A DNA stretch of 34,288 bases from Acidobacteriota bacterium (GCA_003696865.1 RFHM01000249.1:1-34288); one strand, 5' to 3'; shown: positions 1-8,407, counted from the stretch's first letter. Notes: generated by a model not told the origin, from the sequence alone. Made by a program: numbers and translations.

Positions 1-43
1 AACTCCCCTCCGGCCTTTCTTCCGGCTATTATTACCGTGCGAC

Positions 44-1624
44 ATGATGTTCGGCGACCTGAAAAACTTTGGCGACATCGTCCGGCGACACGCTGAGTAT
101 AGTGGGAGTCGGATGGGCATCGTGTTTGAGGACGTGCGATTGACGTGGCGGGAGGTGAACGCCCGCGTCAATCGCATCGCCTCGGCGCTGCAGCGGCGAG
201 GCGTCGGTCACGGTGATCGTGTGGCCATCTTGAGCAGAAACTGTCACCAGTACGTTGAATTGCTTTATGGGTTGGCGAAGATCGGCGCCGTCAGCGTACC
301 CATCAACTATCGATTGACGGAGAGAGAGGTCGCCTACATTTGCAACGATGCTGGCGCCATCATGCTCGTTGCTGGACCGGACTACTTCTCCTTGGCCGAG
401 CAGGTGGCCGGACGGTCACCCACGATCAAAGAAGTAATCGGCCTGGGGAAGGACGTGCCCCGCCATTTGCTGGACTACGAGGCGCTCATTCGGGAGGGAG
501 AGGAGTCCGAGCCGGCCCCCGATCGCCCCATCGAGCCGGAAGATTTGCTGTTATTCCTGTACACCAGTGGGACGACGGGATTTCCGAAAGGCGTCATGTA
601 TACGCATCGGCGAACGCTCATCGGCATGTTCGTCCACGTCCATGCCATTGGGAGCCATTCCAGTCACCGCGTGATGTTACCCGCCCCGCTCTACTCGGCA
701 GCGGGGATTGCCGGGATTTTCTGTGCCGTTTACGTGGGAAGTTTCATCGTCATCATCAATTTTGAGCCTCAGCGAGCGCTGGAGACGATAGAGCGGGAGC
801 GCATCACATTCACCAATCTCGTTCCCACGACGATCCAAATGTTGGTCACTCGAGATGATATCGACCACTATGACCTCTCCAGTCTGAGGGTTCTTCTCTA
901 TGGAGGAGCGCCCATGCCCGAGCCGGTGTTGCGACGCGCGGCCGCCGTCTTTAGGTGCGATTTTCGCCAGACCTACGCGACTTCGGAGACGGGATGTTCG
1001 GGAACGGTGCTGGAACCTCATGAACATCGACTCGCTTTGGCCGATGAGCGCTGGACGAAGCTGCTCATGTCCTGTGGTCGCCCGCAATGCAACGTCGCCG
1101 TGCGCGTTGTCAATGATGCTGGTGAGCGCGTGTCGCCAGGTGAAGTGGGAGAGATCTGCGTCTATGCCGATGGAAATATGGTAGGATATTGGAACAATCC
1201 TCAAGCTACGGCTGAGGCGTTGCGCGATGGATGGGTGTACACTGGCGATCTGGCCACCATCGATGAAGAAGGATACATTTACCTGGTCGATCGGAAACAC
1301 GATATGATCGTCACCGGAGCGCTCAATGTCTACCCCTCAGAAGTGGAGCGCGTCCTATACGAACATCCGGCAGTGTTCGAGTGTGCCGTCATCGGCGTGC
1401 CTCATCCGGTATGGGGCGAAGCGGTGAAAGCTGTGGTCGTGCTCAAACCGGGAGCGACGGCGTCCGAAGAGGAGTTGATCGCTTTTTGTAAGGAGCGGCT
1501 CGCCGGTTACAAGACGCCTAAATCGGTGGATTTCGCCCCACGCCTGCCCAGAAACCCAACGGGGAAAGTCCTCCGACGAGTGTTGCGCGAGCCCTACTGG
1601 AAGGATTATCGACGAAGCATCTGA
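44..1624 (+). CDS. AMP-dependent acyl-CoA synthetase/ligase
   Basis: The 526-residue protein is a full-length ANL-superfamily acyl-CoA ligase, which activates a carboxylic acid through an acyl-AMP to its CoA thioester in the cytoplasm. The ATP-binding P-loop YTSGTTGFPKG is at about residues 173-183 and YATSETG follows near 315. The hinge and C-terminal region contains YTGDLATIDEEGYIYLVDRK and a GALNVYPSEVE stretch. The catalytic lysine lies in PRNPTGKVLRR (Lys508). The start at the ATG pair fits the usual N-terminus of the family, but the frame is open to the window edge and no clear Shine-Dalgarno is seen, so a slightly earlier start cannot be excluded. It heads a run of co-directional genes and is 11 bp from the amidohydrolase. 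The substrate cannot be read from sequence; a medium-chain or aromatic acid is plausible from the catabolic neighbours. Confidence 0.93.
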   Translation: MMFGDLKNFGDIVRRHAEYSGSRMGIVFEDVRLTWREVNARVNRIASALQRRGVGHGDRVAILSRNCHQYVELLYGLAKIGAVSVPINYRLTEREVAYICNDAGAIMLVAGPDYFSLAEQVAGRSPTIKEVIGLGKDVPRHLLDYEALIREGEESEPAPDRPIEPEDLLLFLYTSGTTGFPKGVMYTHRRTLIGMFVHVHAIGSHSSHRVMLPAPLYSAAGIAGIFCAVYVGSFIVIINFEPQRALETIERERITFTNLVPTTIQMLVTRDDIDHYDLSSLRVLLYGGAPMPEPVLRRAAAVFRCDFRQTYATSETGCSGTVLEPHEHRLALADERWTKLLMSCGRPQCNVAVRVVNDAGERVSPGEVGEICVYADGNMVGYWNNPQATAEALRDGWVYTGDLATIDEEGYIYLVDRKHDMIVTGALNVYPSEVERVLYEHPAVFECAVIGVPHPVWGEAVKAVVVLKPGATASEEELIAFCKERLAGYKTPKSVDFAPRLPRNPTGKVLRRVLREPYWKDYRRSI

Positions 1625-1635
1625 GGAGAAACAGC

Positions 1636-2481
1636 ATGCGGATCATCGACATCGTCGTGAACCTGTGGACGCCGGAAGTGACCCGTCAATATACCCATAA
1701 ACTCGATGAATTTTGGCGTCGGGTCAAGATTCTCGATCTCACCAAACAAGGTATCCCGCTGGAGGAGCAGATTCGCCGCATGGATGCCGCGGGCATCGAG
1801 AAAGGGTTACTCATTGCCACGACGGGCGGAAAACCGGGTTCTGACGAGTTCTTCGAAAAACCTTACACGGTGATTCAGGATGTCATCGAGCGACATCCGG
1901 ATCGTTTCAAGGGAATAATCGGCGTGAATGCTCATCGCATCATGCCCTGGTTGGAGAAGGTGGAGCGCGCCGTCCGCGAATTCCATTTCGTCGGCGCTCA
2001 TCTCTATCCCCATTGGCACGGTGTTCCCCCGGACGATCGTATCTTTTATCCGTTTTATGCCAAATGTGCCGAGTTGAGGATTCCCATCGAGATCCAGGTG
2101 GGTCATTCAGCGCAAAGCTTCCTGCCCACAGTAGCGCGGCCGATGACGCTCGATCGTGTGGCCATCGATTTTCCCGAATTGAAGATTATCGGCATTCACA
2201 TCGGTTATCCCTGGACCGAGGAGATGATTTCGTTAGCCTGGAAACATCCCAATGTGTTCATCGGCACGGACGCCCATGCTCCTCGTTACTGGGATCGTTC
2301 GCTCGTTCATTTCATTAATACGCGGGGGCAGGATAAGGTCCTGTTTGGTACGGATTGGCCGGTCGTCGACTTCGAGCGCGCCATCCAGGAAATCGACGCT
2401 CTGGAATTGAAAGAATCGGCCAAAAAGAAGTTGCTCTTCGAAAATGCCGTGAGAGTGTTCAATCTCGAGGGGTGGGTATGA
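1636..2481 (+). CDS. Amidohydrolase family 2 (TIM-barrel) protein lacking the N-terminal HxH motif
   Basis: This 281-residue protein matches the ACMSD/amidohydrolase-2 family, which hydrolyses, hydrates or decarboxylates small organic acids in a metal-bearing TIM barrel. Visible barrel landmarks are VGAHLYPHWHG (about 119-129), the strand-5 His in VGHSAQ (His157), the strand-6 His in GIHIGYPW (His188) and the strand-8 Asp in FGTDWP (Asp240). The first-strand motif, normally IDxHxH, reads IDIVVN here, so both usual metal-binding His are replaced (Val7, Asn9). The enzyme may bind metal differently, or may not use it. The start follows a GAGGAGAAACAGC Shine-Dalgarno region. The stop overlaps the start of the next gene (ATGATGA), indicating translational coupling. 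Family assignment is firm; the reaction is unknown. Confidence 0.88.
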   Translation: MRIIDIVVNLWTPEVTRQYTHKLDEFWRRVKILDLTKQGIPLEEQIRRMDAAGIEKGLLIATTGGKPGSDEFFEKPYTVIQDVIERHPDRFKGIIGVNAHRIMPWLEKVERAVREFHFVGAHLYPHWHGVPPDDRIFYPFYAKCAELRIPIEIQVGHSAQSFLPTVARPMTLDRVAIDFPELKIIGIHIGYPWTEEMISLAWKHPNVFIGTDAHAPRYWDRSLVHFINTRGQDKVLFGTDWPVVDFERAIQEIDALELKESAKKKLLFENAVRVFNLEGWV

Positions 2482-2966
2482 TGAGATTGACGCACGATCT
2501 ATTACTCTTGATACACGTTCTCCTGATCGTCGTGTGGCTGGGAGGGGATCTCGTTGTGTTCTGGTTGAGTATGAGTTTGCTCAACCGAGAACGGCCCATC
2601 GCCGTACGCCTCGATCGGGCGCACATCGCCGAAGAGATCGACCGATGGGTCGTCATAGCCCTCCTGCTCACCATTCCCATTGGATTTTCGCTCGCTCACA
2701 TGAGTGGTTACCGGTTGTTCGAAACGCCGTGGTTGAGTTTGAAGTTGGCCTTCTTCGGCATCATTCTCCTGGTCGGCATAGGGATTCTGACCGGCGCGGC
2801 GGGGACGACGCAGACGTTGGAGCGTATTGCCGAGCGCCAGGGAGACGTCGAGGCACTGGAGGCGCGACTCCGCCGACGCATCCTCGTGATGGCTCCTCCA
2901 GCGGTGACCATTCACGTATGCATCGTCATCATCATCTTCATCGCTTTGACGAAATACCGGTGGTGA
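2478..2966 (+). CDS. Four-helix integral membrane protein, CopD/DUF2269-like
   Basis: The predicted 162-residue protein starts at an ATG overlapping the amidohydrolase stop, preceded by GAGGGGTGGGT; a second ATG at 2481 is equally possible. Four hydrophobic helices are seen, beginning at LLLLIHVLLIVVWLGGDLVV, VVIALLLTIPIGFSL, LKLAFFGIILLVGIGIL and VTIHVCIVIIIFIAL. Histidines fall in or next to three helices (IHVLL, LAHMSG, TIHVC), an arrangement also seen in CopD-like and DUF2269-like membrane proteins, where such residues can bind heme or copper. The long ORF upstream of 2478 in this frame is a shadow of the amidohydrolase. It sits tightly between enzymes and a second small membrane protein, so it may form an electron-transfer or transport unit with that partner. 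The family match is tentative. Confidence 0.75.
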   Translation: MMRLTHDLLLLIHVLLIVVWLGGDLVVFWLSMSLLNRERPIAVRLDRAHIAEEIDRWVVIALLLTIPIGFSLAHMSGYRLFETPWLSLKLAFFGIILLVGIGILTGAAGTTQTLERIAERQGDVEALEARLRRRILVMAPPAVTIHVCIVIIIFIALTKYRW

Positions 2967-2988
2967 AGGGTAGAAGGAGGATACGCGA

Positions 2989-3204
2989 ATGATCCTGGTA
3001 TGGCTTTTCTGGCTGGAAGTGTTGAGCTTCTCTTTATACGCCCTCTGGCGGCTTTCGGTGAGTGCCAGGGCAGATTCCCTCACCGGATATCAATGGGCTG
3101 ATATGGTCATCTACGGATTGGTGTTCCTTTACGGCCTCTATGGATTCGCCTCGTTCCTTCGTCGCCGGCTGACCGCTCAACCATCGGAAGCCAAGGCCCG
3201 ATGA
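2989..3204 (+). CDS. Small two-helix membrane protein
   Basis: A 71-residue protein starts 22 bp after the previous gene, behind a strong AGAAGGAGG ribosome-binding site. It has two hydrophobic segments, roughly residues 2-25 (rich in Trp and Leu) and 38-58, and a short basic tail with RRR. No family is recognised. Spacing and ribosome-binding site make it a real gene despite its size, and it probably acts with the adjacent four-helix membrane protein. The function is unknown. Confidence 0.7.
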   Translation: MILVWLFWLEVLSFSLYALWRLSVSARADSLTGYQWADMVIYGLVFLYGLYGFASFLRRRLTAQPSEAKAR

Positions 3205-3277
3205 GAGCGATGATCGCCTCTTCGGTGAGGCGGACGGGCGAACCGTGATCTCATCTTAGCTAATGAAGGAGGTGTGT

Positions 3278-3535
3278 ATGGCCAAGGGCAAGAAACGCCG
3301 ATTGAGCCCGGCCGTGCGGGCGTGGCTCAAAAAGGAGTTGAAGGAGCAACAGGAGCGCTATAGAAAGATCGTAAAAGAGATGGAGGCGCTCGCCCCTCAA
3401 AGGGAGAAATGGATCCAAGAATTCTTCCAGCGGATTCAGACGCGAGGATTTTGCGTCCATGCCGACATTCGTCGTCGCATCAAACCCGAAGAGATCCCTC
3501 AGCGGCCCAAGCGCAAGCTTCGCGTCATCTATTGA
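3278..3535 (+). CDS. Small basic hypothetical protein
   Basis: The chosen start gives 85 residues beginning MAKGKKRRLSP. An in-frame ATG 15 bp upstream (3263) is rejected because its following bases AAGGAGGT form the Shine-Dalgarno for the ATG at 3278. The protein is very rich in Lys, Arg and Glu. Residues about 15-50 look like a continuous amphipathic helix or coiled coil (KKELKEQQERYRKIVKEMEA), followed by a basic C-terminus ending KRKLRVIY. There is no signal peptide, membrane segment or recognisable enzyme motif. It lies in the same direction as the catabolic genes around it. A nucleic-acid-binding or assembly role is possible, but this is only inference from charge. Confidence 0.65.
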   Translation: MAKGKKRRLSPAVRAWLKKELKEQQERYRKIVKEMEALAPQREKWIQEFFQRIQTRGFCVHADIRRRIKPEEIPQRPKRKLRVIY

Positions 3536-3621
3536 CGAGCACGCCCTTTTCACAGACATGGGGCGGTGCTCTTCATTCCATCAGATCACCATGCCAGTCT
3601 CAGCATAGAGAGGAGGAAACG

Positions 3622-4491
3622 ATGGCACGACCTCACATTGAACCATTTTGCGACAGAGATGTTCCGTTCAAGAAGATGACGTTGCCCGGATTCCCTTCGG
3701 GGATGCACTACAAGATGCTCAGTCTGGATAAAGACACGGGTGCGTGTACGATGACCGTTCAGTTCGATGCCGGATACCGGCAGCCTCCTGGATTCAGCTA
3801 TTCGGATATCGAGCTGCTCATCATGGAAGGAGGGTTGCGAGTGGGCGATGAGATGTGCGGACCGGGTACGTATTTCTTTATCCCCGCCGGAGTGGCTCTG
3901 CCCGCCGTATCCACTAAGACGGGCTGTCTGGCCCTGCTCATGTATAATCAGACGGAGCCCAATTTTGTGGAATCCGACGAGGATGGTGACGGCGCCGATC
4001 GTTCCCGGCTCATTCAGGTGAATGCCTACGACGACCTCAGTTGGCAGGTGCCGACATTGATGCCCGCCACGGCACCCGGATGTCTTCTGAAGATTCTTCG
4101 TTGGGATGAGGTGACCGGCGCTCTGTCGTTCCTCTACTGCATGGTGCCCGGATTCTGGCAGGATAATATCTCGTTTCACGATTGTGCCGAAGAAGCCTAT
4201 CATATTTGGGGAACGTCCTGGATCATGCAGTTTGGCGATCTGCCCACGGGCGGATATTTCTGGCGGCCTCCGTATATCAATCATGGGCCGTTCGCCAGCG
4301 AACATGGGATTCTCGCCTTTGGTCGAACGGATGGCGAACTTTATAATCACTTCCACTTCAATCCCTACACGACGCTCAAGGAGAATCGTGAATGGGCGGC
4401 CGAGAAGTTGAAGCATCGAAAGCCGGCCCTCTTCAAATGGATCGTCGCTCACGAGCACAATCATCTGACGGGCAGCGAACTCAAGAAATAG
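3622..4491 (+). CDS. Bicupin-fold protein (DUF4437-like)
   Basis: The start chosen is the ATG at 3622, directly behind GAGAGGAGGAAACG; the open frame extends about 210 bp further upstream but overlaps the preceding gene. The 289-residue product has two cupin-like halves. The first (about 50-125) contains an ELLIMEGGLRVGDEMCGPGTYFFIPAG segment typical of cupin motif spacing. The second (about 170-265) contains EEAYHIWGTSW, GGYFWRPPYINHGPF and a C-terminal YNHFHFNPY with clustered His. Such proteins are often metal-dependent dioxygenases, isomerases or small-molecule binders. No signal peptide is seen, so it is likely cytoplasmic. It sits in the catabolic run and may act on the same substrate or an intermediate. 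The exact activity is unknown. Confidence 0.78.
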   Translation: MARPHIEPFCDRDVPFKKMTLPGFPSGMHYKMLSLDKDTGACTMTVQFDAGYRQPPGFSYSDIELLIMEGGLRVGDEMCGPGTYFFIPAGVALPAVSTKTGCLALLMYNQTEPNFVESDEDGDGADRSRLIQVNAYDDLSWQVPTLMPATAPGCLLKILRWDEVTGALSFLYCMVPGFWQDNISFHDCAEEAYHIWGTSWIMQFGDLPTGGYFWRPPYINHGPFASEHGILAFGRTDGELYNHFHFNPYTTLKENREWAAEKLKHRKPALFKWIVAHEHNHLTGSELKK

Positions 4492-4667
4492 GCCGCCACG
4501 CTGACTAACGATCAGTGCTGTGGGACGAACAATGAAGTGACGCCCGCGGACGGGTGTCCGGGCGGGGAACGATGGCTTCCCGATCACTGCCCGGTTGGAT
4601 CTGAAAGAACGGGATCGACTGGCCATCATTCCCGTTCGGAGAAGGATAGAATCCAGGAGGATCTGAT
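4492..4667 (+). other. Intercistronic spacer with a weak stem-loop
   Basis: The 176-bp spacer between the bicupin and NTF2-like genes holds no convincing ORF. At 4542-4563 a GCC...CGGAC / GTCCG...GGC stem can form around a GGGT loop, with a two-base bulge. No T-tract follows, so it is not a classical terminator. It may be an mRNA-processing or pausing structure, or chance. Confidence 0.3.
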
Positions 4668-5120
4668 ATGAGCAAATCTCCACCAGACGCTCTCATACCC
4701 GAGGACGCCATGTCGCCAGAATCGACGAGAGGGGGTGAATCCTCGCGACATCACTTCGTCAACCTGGTGACGCGATATTTCGAAGCTGTCGATGCCAAGG
4801 ATGTCGACGGGACGTTGGCCTGTTTTAACGATGACGCCATTCTCATCGTCCAGACGGATCATCGCCGGTATGAGGGAAAGTCGGCCATCCGGGAGATGTT
4901 CGTTGGACTCTATGAGGATACCGATGAGATGACCCATCGCGTCGTGAATTGGGTCGTCGATCCGGCGGCCAACGCCTGCGCCACGGAGCAGATCTATAGA
5001 GGGAAGTTGAAGGATGGATCCCTCTACGATATGCACAATTGTAATTTCTTCGAGTTCAGGGGCGGAAAGTTTCAGCGCGTGACCATTTTCTTGAGCGGGG
5101 CGAGCCCGCTGCGGTCGTGA
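4668..5120 (+). CDS. NTF2/SnoaL-like family protein
   Basis: A 150-residue protein with a good CCAGGAGG ribosome-binding site 7 bp before the ATG. After a hydrophilic 25-residue lead it shows the NTF2-like alpha+beta pattern: a helix VNLVTRYFEAVDAKDVDGTL, then ACFNDDAILIV, a YEGKSAIREMF helix and paired strands ending FFEFRGGKFQRVTIFL. This fold forms a hydrophobic pocket used by SnoaL-type cyclases, ketosteroid isomerases, scytalone-dehydratase-like enzymes and ring-hydroxylating dioxygenase beta subunits. It has no signal peptide. The neighbours suggest a role in transforming a small organic substrate. A later in-frame ATG at 4710 is possible but lacks the strong Shine-Dalgarno. Confidence 0.8.
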   Translation: MSKSPPDALIPEDAMSPESTRGGESSRHHFVNLVTRYFEAVDAKDVDGTLACFNDDAILIVQTDHRRYEGKSAIREMFVGLYEDTDEMTHRVVNWVVDPAANACATEQIYRGKLKDGSLYDMHNCNFFEFRGGKFQRVTIFLSGASPLRS

Positions 5121-5244
5121 GCGCGTGCAGCCATCCTGAGAGCGCGTTTCTCTCCTCGAGAAGGGGTGGGAACCACGTGAGGAGCGATCGCGCCTCTCAT
5201 GCCCCCTTTGGGAACTCTTGTCTGATTCGGAGAGGAGAGCGGCA

Positions 5245-6153
5245 ATGAGAGCAAAAAAAAGTACGTCATGGATGACCGGTATCGTCATCGTCATCGGGCT
5301 CGTGATGTGGGCCTGGGGAAAGCCGGGCCATCGACCTGATGGAACGCCGATGGGATCGGGACAAAAGAGCCTGGGCCAGCTTTGGCTGGAGATGCAGGCG
5401 ACGACCCAGGAGACGTTGTACTACATGAAAGGATATGCCTATGCGTTCATTCCCGGGCAGCGGCCACGGCGGTTGTTCGGCCTGGAGGGATATAACATTC
5501 GTCGATTGATCGAGACGCCCGAGAAGGATGGTTATTTCGTCGCCACCCGGGAGATCGTCTTCTACACTGATCCTCGAACGGGCGAAGTCCTCTGGGAGTG
5601 GGAGAATCCGTTCACCGGAGAAAAAGTCGAGGTTTTTCACATCACTAACGACCCGGTCAACTTTCGCGTTCGCATTCGCGATGGCCGGTATTATAGCGTC
5701 TCTCTGGACGGCCGGCGCGAGTTCGGTGAGATGAGACCGCCTCAGGAGTGGGAAGACTTCTATGTGTGGTACGCGGATGTTTTCCCGTTCTACCCGCTCC
5801 CCGGCTGGAAGAAGAATTATACGGCCGCCGAACTCTTTGACTTCTACGTTCCCAAGCGAGCCCAGTACACCCAGGGACCGCCTGAGGTCATGGTCAGTTG
5901 GACGCGAGTCGGCCCCTGGCTCCCCTGGATGCACATGGATGACCATGACGGCGTGATGATCTATCACGCCCGAAGTCGAAGATTCACCTCCTGGAATGAG
6001 CTCCCCGATCACATCAAGCGATTGGTCAAAGAGAAGTATCCGCTGTATATGAGGGCTCCGGATAAGGTCGATCCACATCGACCGAATGCGACCTCCTGGA
6101 CGGTATACATGGAGAAGATGAAGAAGCGAAAGGCTCGCCAAAAGGGACAGTGA
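5245..6153 (+). CDS. DUF1838-like exported protein
   Basis: The start at 5245 follows GGAGAGGAGAGCGGC; an upstream TTG (5218) in frame is less likely. The 302-residue product begins MRAKKSTSWM and a hydrophobic stretch TGIVIVIGLVMWAWG, so it is probably an N-terminal signal peptide or membrane anchor and the protein likely acts outside the cytoplasm. The body contains FGLEGYNIRR, REIVFYTDPRTGEVLWEWEN, FTGEKVEVFHITNDPVNF and a WTRVGPWLPWMHM segment. These recall the DUF1838 family, whose function is unknown and which is often found beside catabolic genes. The C-terminal tail is Lys/Arg rich (MEKMKKRKARQKG). The name rests on remembered motifs rather than a search. Confidence 0.72.
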   Translation: MRAKKSTSWMTGIVIVIGLVMWAWGKPGHRPDGTPMGSGQKSLGQLWLEMQATTQETLYYMKGYAYAFIPGQRPRRLFGLEGYNIRRLIETPEKDGYFVATREIVFYTDPRTGEVLWEWENPFTGEKVEVFHITNDPVNFRVRIRDGRYYSVSLDGRREFGEMRPPQEWEDFYVWYADVFPFYPLPGWKKNYTAAELFDFYVPKRAQYTQGPPEVMVSWTRVGPWLPWMHMDDHDGVMIYHARSRRFTSWNELPDHIKRLVKEKYPLYMRAPDKVDPHRPNATSWTVYMEKMKKRKARQKGQ

Positions 6154-6309
6154 GGAGTCGGTCATCGCGGATAAGATATGGTGAGAGTCCAGGACGCAAC
6201 CGATGGGCCATGCACTCTGACGTTCGAACCTCATGCTATTGCTCGTTAACGCCGGTCGAGGAAACCCGATTCATGGCGCGATGAGAGAGATGGGGAAGGA
6301 GAGTGAGCG

Positions 6310-7269
6310 ATGGTGGAACGGCAACTCTGGGTGAGTCCGGTGAGAAGCGTGATGAGGCTCGTCTCTCGTCTGGATGAGGCTCGGCGTCTCTATGAAGAGG
6401 CGTTAGGGCTGACGTGCCTCGCCGAGACGGAGAACATCCCTCCGACCATGCGAGAATTATGGGGGATCGATGGTCATTCGCTTCGCATGGCGCAGTTGGG
6501 CCAACCCGGTGAGCCGTGGGGGACGATCGAACTCATCCAGTGGCCGGGCGCCGATCATCGGCCATCTCCCGATTCTCCTCACCCAGAGGGACTTGGATTG
6601 TTCACTCTGAATTTCCTCACCAAAGACTTGGATCGAGCCATGCAACGACTCGCGTCGCGGGGGGCGTCGTTCGTCTCCTCTCCTCAAGTTTATGAGACGA
6701 TGCCGGGCCGGATCATCCACGAAGTCGTCGCCCGGGCGCCGACTGGCGAACGATGGACGCTCCTCCAGATTGGCGAGAAGATTGACGATGGTCAACATCC
6801 CCTCGGCCGAGCCATCGCGACGGTGGGGACGATGGTCGCTTCGTTGGAAGAAGCGCGGGCCTTCTATGCCGGTATTCTTGGGCTGACCGTCGCACTGGAG
6901 CTGGAAGGGAAGGGAGAGCCGTTCTCCACGCTCCTGGGAGCGCCTCCGGAGACGGAGATGAAGTTGATGTTGTTCACCAGTGGCGAGACCTGGGTGGGGA
7001 AGATCGAGACCCTCCAGCTCAAACTTCCCGGGGGAGATCATCGGTCGACCGGCGATTTCGCGCTCGCCCGGGCCGGGGGCTATTGGATGATGAGCGTCCT
7101 CGTTTCGGGTTTGGATGAACTGATCATTCGTTGTCGCCAACGGGGAGTTCGCTTGCTCCAGGGTCCCCTTGCCGTGGAGCGACCGTTTCTCGGTTCAGCG
7201 CGGGCGATGATCATCGATGGGCCGGGGAACATACGATTGGAGCTCGTCGAGCGCACTGCAGATGCGTAG
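6310..7269 (+). CDS. Tandem VOC (glyoxalase/bleomycin-resistance/dioxygenase) protein
   Basis: This 319-residue protein, with GGAAGGAGAG before the ATG, contains two vicinal-oxygen-chelate modules of about 145 residues each. Module 1 has RLVSRLDEARRLYEEALGL and later PGRIIHEVVARAPTGERWTLL. Module 2 has GTMVASLEEARAFYAGILGL and RAMIIDGPGNIRLELVE. The helix-to-strand pattern 'D-EARxFYxxxLGL' repeats clearly, and intramolecular pairing of the two halves would build one active site, as in type I extradiol dioxygenases and two-domain glyoxalases. Metal ligands were not assigned with confidence. It is the last gene of the left plus-strand block and converges on gntR with only about 50 bp between stops. 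Confidence 0.85.
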   Translation: MVERQLWVSPVRSVMRLVSRLDEARRLYEEALGLTCLAETENIPPTMRELWGIDGHSLRMAQLGQPGEPWGTIELIQWPGADHRPSPDSPHPEGLGLFTLNFLTKDLDRAMQRLASRGASFVSSPQVYETMPGRIIHEVVARAPTGERWTLLQIGEKIDDGQHPLGRAIATVGTMVASLEEARAFYAGILGLTVALELEGKGEPFSTLLGAPPETEMKLMLFTSGETWVGKIETLQLKLPGGDHRSTGDFALARAGGYWMMSVLVSGLDELIIRCRQRGVRLLQGPLAVERPFLGSARAMIIDGPGNIRLELVERTADA

Positions 7270-7320
7270 ATCGACCGGTGGCCTCACGATACATGCCGGA
7301 CAGGACTCGTGACTCGTGGG

Positions 7321-8289
7321 TTACACCACGATTCCGGCGCGCAGGCGGGCCTGTTCGGAAGACCGCCCATCGAAGGCCATCTTGGGATGTGTGACCATTT
7401 TCATGCGCCTCAGGCTGGCGGGCATATCCGGCCAGAGCTTATTGCTGATGAGAATCATCTGACACTGGCCCGACTTGAGGCGGCGCTTCACATCCTCGAC
7501 GGTAGTGAATGGCCTGACCCGGAAGTTCACCTTCTTGCTGGCAAAGCCCCGCTGATAGTTGGCCAGGATGAGCCCTCCATAGCTGGCGAAATCGTGCTCA
7601 TCGAGGATGATCTCCACCGTGGCCCCATCCCGAAGCGCGTTGATCTCGTCGATCATCGTTTGGGTGAACTTGAGGCCGATGGGAATGATATCGGCATTGG
7701 GATGGGTGACGAGGCGGGTCACTTCACCATATCGCCAATGATTGGTGAATACTTTCAAAGGAATATCTGATGGGATCTCATCGAGCACCTGGATCCGACT
7801 CATGGCCAGACCGGCAACAGTCATCTGCCAGGCGCGACTGATTTGATCGGCCCGTTCGCGAGCTAATGACTCCGTGATATCCACGTAGAAGAAGCGCTGT
7901 TGAGCCCGCTCCCGCTCGAGCGCCAATTGATAGAGCATGCGGGCAAAAGATGTTCCAGCCAACCCGGCGGCGAGAGCTCTGGTCAGCGTCTCCTCGGCGA
8001 GTTTCTGACTCCGGCCGGCGAGGGCCAGATCGTTGGGATAAGAGAGTTCCGTATGGACGATCACTCCTTTGCCATGTTTGAGTTTCAAGATGCCGAACGA
8101 CTCCAGTTCCAGGTAAGCGCGACGCACGATGTTTCGACTCACACCCAACTCCTTCTCCACGTCGCGAATGGAGGGGAGCGTATCCCCAGGGCGGAGTTCG
8201 CCGAGGAGGAGTCCGAGCTTGATGCGATCGATGATCTGGGCGTGCGGGGGAATTTGACTATACGGTTCGAGGTAAAATTTGATTCCCAT
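7321..8289 (-). CDS. GntR-family transcriptional regulator with a large ligand domain
   Basis: The 322-residue protein has an N-terminal GntR winged helix (about 12-80), including GELRPGDTLPSIRDVEKELG, VSRNIVRRAYLELESFGIL and the wing KHGKGVIV. A linker helix region (about 85-165) precedes a C-terminal domain of about 150 residues (FTNHWRYGEVTRLVTHP, DGATVEIILDEHDFASYGG, SGQCQMILISNKLWPDMP) with an alternating alpha/beta look. That domain is not an obvious FCD, UTRA or aminotransferase domain; a periplasmic-binding-protein-like effector pocket is possible. Translation starts behind GGGGAGAACCT. It is transcribed divergently from the receptor gene across a 392-bp spacer containing two matching palindromes, so it probably controls the receptor/hyu genes and perhaps the convergent left block. 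Confidence 0.9.
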   Translation of the reverse strand: MGIKFYLEPYSQIPPHAQIIDRIKLGLLLGELRPGDTLPSIRDVEKELGVSRNIVRRAYLELESFGILKLKHGKGVIVHTELSYPNDLALAGRSQKLAEETLTRALAAGLAGTSFARMLYQLALERERAQQRFFYVDITESLARERADQISRAWQMTVAGLAMSRIQVLDEIPSDIPLKVFTNHWRYGEVTRLVTHPNADIIPIGLKFTQTMIDEINALRDGATVEIILDEHDFASYGGLILANYQRGFASKKVNFRVRPFTTVEDVKRRLKSGQCQMILISNKLWPDMPASLRRMKMVTHPKMAFDGRSSEQARLRAGIVV

Positions 8290-8407
8290 AGGTTCTCCCC
8301 AATCTAGATCGTGGATGCGTCACATCGGGACCATCTTCTCAGATGGCCTCCGGTTGGCGTCTTCCAGCCCCTCCCTCCAATCTCCTCGGAGGGGGCCCAA
8401 AAAGTCG

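Noticed and set aside
3586-4683. Long minus-strand ORF opposite the bicupin gene
   Set aside because: It is the complement of a gene with clear cupin-like features, and has no ribosome-binding site or known motif.
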